A DNA stretch of 64,000 bases. Origin: Algoriphagus sp. Lineage in GTDB: Bacteria; Bacteroidota; Bacteroidia; Cytophagales; Cyclobacteriaceae. Positions 59,509 through 64,000 of the stretch are shown here, one piece after another. A program made the position numbers and the translations under genes. The stretch covers positions 217,652 to 281,651 of the forward strand of contig NZ_JABXIN010000001.1 of assembly GCF_013373065.1 (NCBI RefSeq). The letters run 5' to 3'. The notes below the pieces were generated by a model that was not told the DNA's origin, searched no databases, and was given only the letters and a program-made list of their open reading frames with translations. Position 1 is the first letter of the stretch; each line of letters opens with the position of its first letter.

Positions 59509-60470
59509 CCCTTAAATAACTTTATCAAAAACTCCCAAATAAAGCCAACTCCATATGCTGAGAGCTGAAGAATAGAAGCCAAAATTGCCAAAATCCCAAC
59601 AGGAAGGGATTTGGTTTGGAATGTTACTGAAAGAAAAACACCTACCACCCAAAAACCAAATACCACGGATTGGAGATAAAACAATTTCCAACCTAACATC
59701 CCACTCAATACTAGGCTAATCAAAAAGACCACAAAAAGAGAGGGCAAAAGATGAACAACCTGAATGGCTTCCGGGTGAAATCTAGAAACGTTTATTCGGT
59801 TTCTCCCAAATGAAAAAGCCTGTTTGGCAAAACTCCACAAACTGTTTTTCCTTTTATGAAAAACAAATGCCTCCTGGACCAATTCAAGTTTAAAACCTGC
59901 TTTTTTTATCCGCAAACTCCATTCAATGTCTTCTCCTTGATTTGGGTCAATAAAGCCTCCAATCTTTTCAAAAACTTCACGAGAAACACCCATATTAAAT
60001 CCGCGTGCTTGAAATTTTGCAGGATCTTTCATCTTTCCACGAATCCCTCCTGTCGTCCAAAAAGATGTCATCGCAAAGTCCATTGCTTTTTGGGACGTGG
60101 AAAAATCTGTAGCTGCAGCATCTGGCCCACCAAACGCGTCTAAACCGCGATTTTTTATTGCATTTTCTAGTTTCGAGAAATAAGCCGGGGGGACGATTAC
60201 ATCTGAATCAAACATCACAAAAAAATCACCTTTTCCTGCTTTCATTCCCCGATTTCTTGCAAAACCCTGCCCCGTATTTTCCTGAAAGAAATAATGAAGA
60301 TCCAAGGAATTTTGGAATTGTTGGCATATTTGATCTGCTTTCAATTCAGACCCATCGTCCACTACAATTACTTCAAAATGGGAATTATCCTGTAGACTTA
60401 AAGACTCCAAAAGCTCCCTTAATTCATCAGGACGATTATAAACAGGGATTATAATCGAGAAAAACATCAA
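59505..60470 (-). CDS. Glycosyltransferase family 2, membrane-associated
   Basis: A 321-residue GT2 enzyme. The fold starts FSIIIPVYNRPDELRELLESL; DXD appears as MFDSDVIVPP near 89-98, and the acceptor-binding stretch GPDAAATDFS and GEDIEWSLRIKKAG near 175-193 follow. C-terminal membrane helices (about residues 235-310) anchor it in the inner membrane. It adds a sugar from a nucleotide donor to an unknown acceptor, perhaps a cell-surface glycolipid. It overlaps the next GT2 gene by 4 bp, so the pair acts together. Confidence 0.9.
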   Translation of the reverse strand: MMFFSIIIPVYNRPDELRELLESLSLQDNSHFEVIVVDDGSELKADQICQQFQNSLDLHYFFQENTGQGFARNRGMKAGKGDFFVMFDSDVIVPPAYFSKLENAIKNRGLDAFGGPDAAATDFSTSQKAMDFAMTSFWTTGGIRGKMKDPAKFQARGFNMGVSREVFEKIGGFIDPNQGEDIEWSLRIKKAGFKLELVQEAFVFHKRKNSLWSFAKQAFSFGRNRINVSRFHPEAIQVVHLLPSLFVVFLISLVLSGMLGWKLFYLQSVVFGFWVVGVFLSVTFQTKSLPVGILAILASILQLSAYGVGFIWEFLIKLFKG

Positions 60471-61429
60471 TACTCAAAGTTGATTTCCTCGTCGATTTTA
60501 TACTCGGTTTCCTTAGACTGGTTGGATGTCATCAATTCGGCTAAAAATCCTGTTACAAAAAGTTGAACACCGATAATCAAAGCCACTAAAGCCAAAAAGA
60601 AAAGCGGCTGATCAACAATTTCCCGAACAGGAAGCCCTTTTTTCAAACCGTATATTTTTTCAAAAATCAACCAACACGTAATCAAAAAACCTGATACGAA
60701 AGACAAGGTCCCCAATAATCCGAAAAAATGCATCGGCTTCTTTTTGTACCGATGCACAAAAGAAACTGAAATCAAATCCAAAAATCCATTTAAAAAGCGT
60801 TCAATTCCAAATTTGGAATACCCATACTTTCGGGCTTGATGCTGAACTACCCTTTCACCGATTTTCCCAAATCCATTCCATTTAGCAAGTAGCGGTATGT
60901 ATCGATGCATTTCTCCATAAACTTGGATGTTTTTAACAACCTTCAGTTTATAGGCTTTCAATCCACAATTGAAATCATGGAGTTTGATCCCAGATATCCA
61001 CCGTGTAACAGCATTAAAAAATCGCGAAGGGATGGTTTTTGAAATAGGATCATGACGTTCCTTTTTCCAGCCGGAAACCACATCATACCCATCCTTTTCA
61101 ATCATTTCAAAAAGTCCGGGAATTTCATCGGGACTATCCTGCAAATCAGCATCTAATGTTATCACTACCTTACCTTGAGCTTTTTTAAACCCCGCGTCTA
61201 AGGCGGCAGATTTCCCATAATTACGAGTGAAATTTATCCCTTTGATATTTCCGTTCGTTTCGGCAAGATTTCCGATTTTTTCCCATGAACCATCTGTACT
61301 CCCATCATTGACAAGAATAATTTCATAAGAAAAGCCGTGGTGATTCATCACACGGCTAATCCATTGAGTTAATTCAGAAAGTGATTCTTCCTCGTTGAAA
61401 ACAGGAACAACCGCCGAAATTTGAAGCAT
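60467..61429 (-). CDS. Polyprenyl-phosphate glycosyltransferase, GT2 (DPM/ArnC-like)
   Basis: A 320-residue GT2 with C-terminal membrane helices. ISAVVPVFNEEESLSELTQW is the N-terminal donor-binding motif, DADLQDSPDEIPGLFEMIE near 91-109 contains the DXD, and QARKYGYSKFG-like sequence (HQARKYGYSKFGIERFLNG near 203-221) is typical of dolichyl/undecaprenyl-phosphate glycosyltransferases. Two membrane spans follow (about 235-260 and 270-300). It likely loads a sugar onto undecaprenyl phosphate. Its stop overlaps the start of the GT2 gene downstream by 4 bp, and it begins 2 bp after a DUF4199 gene. Confidence 0.92.
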   Translation of the reverse strand: MLQISAVVPVFNEEESLSELTQWISRVMNHHGFSYEIILVNDGSTDGSWEKIGNLAETNGNIKGINFTRNYGKSAALDAGFKKAQGKVVITLDADLQDSPDEIPGLFEMIEKDGYDVVSGWKKERHDPISKTIPSRFFNAVTRWISGIKLHDFNCGLKAYKLKVVKNIQVYGEMHRYIPLLAKWNGFGKIGERVVQHQARKYGYSKFGIERFLNGFLDLISVSFVHRYKKKPMHFFGLLGTLSFVSGFLITCWLIFEKIYGLKKGLPVREIVDQPLFFLALVALIIGVQLFVTGFLAELMTSNQSKETEYKIDEEINFEY

Positions 61430-61430
61430 A

Positions 61431-61979
61431 TCAGTAATCTAGGGATTTGTCTCTCTTTTTAAGGATTGCGCCCAAAATTAAAGCAATGATTGCGTAGATA
61501 ATTAATCCGATTCCAAAATTTTTGATTTGCCCAGTTAATGAGAAATTCTCCATAGTTCTGGTACGGATTTCATCCAATTGTTCCGGAGGTAAGGAATCAG
61601 CAGAGGCACCGAAACGCTCCATGATTTCAAGAGTGTTCTCCACGGATTGATCCGCAAGGACACCTGGCAATGCAGGGTCAATTACATGAAATAGCAATAA
61701 TTGCCCCACCAAGGAAACCAAACCGGAAACAATCATGGTGATAAAGGCAAAATTAAAGGCTGTACCAAAGCTCATAAAACCACCAATCTCTGTTCGATAT
61801 TGTCTCCCAAAATAGATGATCAATACAAAAAACAACACTAGCGCTACCAAACCAAACCAGCCTGATGCGAGCATCGTGGAATCCACAAAATAAGCAACAT
61901 AAGTCAAGGCGACAGAAATCAGACCAATTGTCAAACCTGGTCTTATGGCAGCTTGAACGGGAGTTTGACGTTCTTCCAT
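61431..61979 (-). CDS. DUF4199 membrane protein, copy 2
   Basis: A 182-residue membrane protein of DUF4199. Four membrane helices are evident: around residues 13-33, 40-58, 72-94 and 151-171, with a long soluble loop between (DPALPGVLADQSVENTLEIM). The segment FMSFGTAFNFAFITMIVSGL is the family's characteristic helix. It is the paralogue of the gene 6 bp upstream. It is followed by the GT2 gene only 2 bp later, in one operon. Function unknown. Confidence 0.83.
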   Translation of the reverse strand: MEERQTPVQAAIRPGLTIGLISVALTYVAYFVDSTMLASGWFGLVALVLFFVLIIYFGRQYRTEIGGFMSFGTAFNFAFITMIVSGLVSLVGQLLLFHVIDPALPGVLADQSVENTLEIMERFGASADSLPPEQLDEIRTRTMENFSLTGQIKNFGIGLIIYAIIALILGAILKKRDKSLDY

Positions 61980-61985
61980 AGTAAA

Positions 61986-62498
61986 TTAGTTAGGGTTTTT
62001 CCTCAAAATAATAGAAATAATAATAGTAAAAAACAGTCCAGGCACTATTTTCCAAATGCCATCATTCAAGGCAATATCCAAAGGATTCATTTCCATAAGA
62101 CTACTTTCTGTAGTTTGATAGGAAGATTCTCCAACTTGAGAAATGATTGTTTCTCGGTTTGTCTCCATCACCTGAAGCTTAGAAGCTTTTACAGTTTCGA
62201 AAAGCTCAGGGAAAATTTCGAAAATCGCCCAAATGCCAATAACGGAAATTAAAGCAATGATCATGTAGGTTACAAAGCCAACCGACATTCCTTCTGCAAA
62301 TGACAGGTATCCGTTGTTTGTGTATTCTTTAAAAAATTTTAGAGCTAAAAATAAGGAAATGGGGGTTATTATATATCCAAAAATCAAATTCAAGTTTGTT
62401 GGATCAGGAACCAACCAAGATAAAAAGCCAAATGAAATTAATCCAAGGACTCCTCCAAGTGTTCCGAATTGATAGGCAGAACCAAAATATTTAATCAT
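61986..62498 (-). CDS. DUF4199 membrane protein, copy 1
   Basis: A 170-residue DUF4199 protein with four membrane segments and the equivalent helix YLSFAEGMSVGFVTYMIIALIS near residues 63-84, similar to its tandem paralogue. The soluble loop TNRETIISQVGESSYQTTES lies in the same place. It overlaps the upstream dihydroorotase-like gene by 8 bp and is followed 6 bp later by copy 2. Function unknown, perhaps linked to the GT2 pair by cotranscription. Confidence 0.83.
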   Translation of the reverse strand: MIKYFGSAYQFGTLGGVLGLISFGFLSWLVPDPTNLNLIFGYIITPISLFLALKFFKEYTNNGYLSFAEGMSVGFVTYMIIALISVIGIWAIFEIFPELFETVKASKLQVMETNRETIISQVGESSYQTTESSLMEMNPLDIALNDGIWKIVPGLFFTIIISIILRKNPN

Positions 62499-63732
62499 GG
62501 ATTTTTACTAAAGACCCTTTATCAATTCGATATTTCACTTTTCCCACTAGCTCTTTCCCAAACCAAGGGTGATTATAAGCCAGCGATCGATTACTCTCAT
62601 GATCATAGGTCCAAGCTTCCTTAGGATCAAATATTGTAATCTCTTCAACTTCTGACCTTCCCAAAACTGATAGTGGACCATCCGTGATTTTCTCCAAAAG
62701 CAATTCCCAACCTAACTTCTTTTCAAGCTGAGTCATTGCGGGAAGAAAAGTCTGTAAACCAGCCATCCCAAAAGCTGCCAAATCAAATTCCATAAACTTG
62801 GAATCAAAATCCTCCGGCTGATGATTTGAAACTATTGCATCTATTGTCCCATCCTTAAGACCTCCGATAAGTGCATTTTGATCCTCTTTTCCTCGAAAAG
62901 GGGGTAAAACCTTCAGATTTGTATCAAATTCCACAAGATCTTCATCAGAAAAAATAAGCTGGAAAACTGATACATCTGCTGTAACGTTTAATCCTTCTTT
63001 CTTAGCTTCCCGGATTAATTCTACTGATTTTGCTGAGCTGATGGTTTGAAAATGAACCCTACCGCCAGCATATCGAATTAATTCTAAATTTCTTTGTATG
63101 GCAACCTCTTCTGCCAGCCTGGGAATCCCTTTCAATCCTAATTTGGTTGAGACATCACCTTCATGCATTTGACCAAAAATTGCTAATAGAGGATCATAAG
63201 AGTGGTCAAAAAGAACTCCATTGATCTTTTGCAGGTATTGGATGGTTTTCAAAAATCGATCACTATTTGATAGTGGCTCTTTACCTTCACCAAAAACAGT
63301 TACGCCGGATTGATAATGCATATCAAGCATTTCTGTAAAATCATCCCCTTTTAAATCAATGGTGACAGCTGCTTGAGGAATCAATTCGACAGAACTGGAT
63401 GCTGATTTGTTTTTAATAAAATCCACCAAGCCTTTGTTCTGAATAACCGGTTGAGTATTTGGCATAATTACAGCAGCCGAAAAACCCGATACATAAAGAC
63501 TATCACAGAGAGATTGAATTGTTTCTTTGTGTTCCAAGCCCGGTTCACCAGCTGATACTCGAAGATCAACCCAACTTTTGCTGGCAATCCAACCTTCTGA
63601 GTTAATTATTTCCAATCCTTTGAAATCTCTTGATGAGTCAAGGGGTAAAAGTCGACCCTGATCAAATAGAAAGTCCCCTTTTTGAGATTTTCCTTTATCA
63701 ACCCATGTCAATCCTTGGAAGAGTACAGCCAT
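62491..63732 (-). CDS. Dihydroorotase homologue with lost metal ligands
   Basis: A 413-residue protein of the amidohydrolase/dihydroorotase family from the ATG at 63732; the 43 in-frame codons upstream cover the rRNA-operon terminator and are not coding. General DHOase landmarks are present (PNTQP at 91-95, TNLKVLPPFRGKEDQNALIGGLKDGTIDAI at 271-300). However, the metal-binding HxH reads DLRVS (57-61, R58 and S60), the metal His after the HFQT region (usual HICHVST, here HFQTISS at 227-233) is gone, PHHL became VFQL (256-259), and the catalytic DHAPH reads NHQPE (303-307). It is therefore probably inactive, perhaps a non-catalytic partner of aspartate transcarbamoylase or of another enzyme. 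It heads the DUF4199-GT2 operon. Confidence 0.85.
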   Translation of the reverse strand: MAVLFQGLTWVDKGKSQKGDFLFDQGRLLPLDSSRDFKGLEIINSEGWIASKSWVDLRVSAGEPGLEHKETIQSLCDSLYVSGFSAAVIMPNTQPVIQNKGLVDFIKNKSASSSVELIPQAAVTIDLKGDDFTEMLDMHYQSGVTVFGEGKEPLSNSDRFLKTIQYLQKINGVLFDHSYDPLLAIFGQMHEGDVSTKLGLKGIPRLAEEVAIQRNLELIRYAGGRVHFQTISSAKSVELIREAKKEGLNVTADVSVFQLIFSDEDLVEFDTNLKVLPPFRGKEDQNALIGGLKDGTIDAIVSNHQPEDFDSKFMEFDLAAFGMAGLQTFLPAMTQLEKKLGWELLLEKITDGPLSVLGRSEVEEITIFDPKEAWTYDHESNRSLAYNHPWFGKELVGKVKYRIDKGSLVKIHD

Positions 63733-63836
63733 CCGAATTTTATTTGATGCAAAACTGCAACAATAATCCAAAAATGAAAAATAAACTTTACGTAAGCTTG
63801 TATTAGGCTGGAAGGAGAAGCAAGGAATTAGGCATA

Positions 63837-63860
63837 AAAAAAGCCCCTTTGAGAGGGGCA
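63837..63860 (-). terminator. Terminator of the rRNA operon
   Basis: Stem GCCCCT (63843-63848) with AGGGGC (63854-63859) and a 5-nt loop; on the minus strand it is followed by seven T, just after the 5S rRNA. Confidence 0.85.
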
Positions 63861-63869
63861 TTTGATAAA

Positions 63870-63980
63870 TGAGGCGGCGACCTACTCTCCCGGGTGTAAC
63901 CCCAGTACCATCGGCGCTGCAGGGCTTAACTTCTCTGTTCGGGATGGGAAGAGGTGGGACCCCTGCGCCAGGCCGCCTAA
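63870..63980 (-). rRNA. rrf: 5S ribosomal RNA
   Basis: On the minus strand the sequence reads GGCGGCCTGGCGCAGGGGTC, then CCACCTCTTCCCATCCCGAA and CAGAGAAGTTAAGCCCTGCA, ending GGAGAGTAGGTCGCCGCC; the ends pair as helix I. This is an ordinary 5S of about 110 nt. It is the last gene of an rRNA operon whose 23S and 16S lie to the right of the window. Confidence 0.96.
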
Positions 63981-64000
63981 ATTGGAAGACTCAAGTAGTC

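Noticed and set aside
63733..63861. Upstream extension of the dihydroorotase-like frame
   Set aside because: It includes the rRNA-operon terminator and shows no conservation; the ATG at 63732 gives a normal family N-terminus.

Overview
The window looks like a chromosomal, mostly housekeeping segment from a member of the Bacteroidota, most likely the Cytophagales near Cyclobacteriaceae/Algoriphagus. I infer this from Bacteroidota-restricted families (DUF4293, DUF4295, DUF5522, DUF4199, PorT-type barrels, a GlmU-like nucleotidyltransferase of the alternative bacterial type), from promoters of the TTG-N19/20-TAnnTTTG type, from the lack of strong Shine-Dalgarno sequences, and from many N-terminal lipoprotein signals. 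No prophage, insertion sequence, CRISPR array, defence island or tRNA gene was seen. The right edge runs into the 3' end of an rRNA operon: a 5S rRNA on the minus strand whose 23S and 16S would lie beyond the window.

Layout. 1-7.8 kb (minus): PiT phosphate transporter with a cut-off DUF47 partner, a SpoIIAA-like protein, a serine hydrolase, a GH3 enzyme and a YbbP/YbbA-type ABC system, which is divergent from a TesA-like SGNH lipoprotein as in the E. coli tesA-ybbA-ybbP locus. 8.8-16.3 kb (plus): GMC oxidoreductase with a gluconate-2-dehydrogenase-subunit-3 partner, two tandem paralogous propeller lipoproteins and a large BNR-propeller protein. 16.3-25.6 kb (minus): outer-membrane barrel, lone receiver, Na+-symporter, then a tight run glmU-like-holB-rimB-like-rimK-hemC-PPIase-SDR, headed upstream by rpmE2. 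25.8-31.5 kb (plus): Wzi/RemB-like outer-membrane protein, ABC exporter and YifB ATPase. 31.5-33 kb is gene-poor and holds HdeD-like DUF308 and possible gene remnants. 33-45.5 kb: metallo-hydrolases, PFK, PAS protein, trans-sulfuration enzyme, truA plus ABC exporter, small secreted proteins, hemE and MOSC. 45.5-53.2 kb: a small membrane protein too short for ordinary ORF calling, dnaK, a divergent GroES-like protein, hemB, porin, HAD phosphatase, ornithine aminotransferase and DUF5522. 53.3-57.1 kb (plus): rpmB-rpmG-DUF4295, ftsY and an SPFH / PH-like / ribbon-helix-helix three-gene module. 57.1-63.7 kb: TolC, a zinc-ribbon methyltransferase, two GT2 glycosyltransferases, two DUF4199 proteins and a dihydroorotase homologue that has lost most of its metal ligands.

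Functionally the window mixes haem synthesis (hemB, hemC, hemE in three separate transcription units), translation (L28, L31, L33, TruA, RimK), replication and secretion (HolB, FtsY), protein folding (DnaK, GroES-like, PPIase) and envelope biology (two exporters, TolC, porin, barrels, lipoproteins). I saw no clearly new multi-gene system. The best candidates for a second look are the SPFH-RHH module with a perfect inverted repeat at its start codon, the degenerate dihydroorotase, a terminator ending exactly at the yifB start codon, and the gene-poor stretch at 32.3-33.0 kb.
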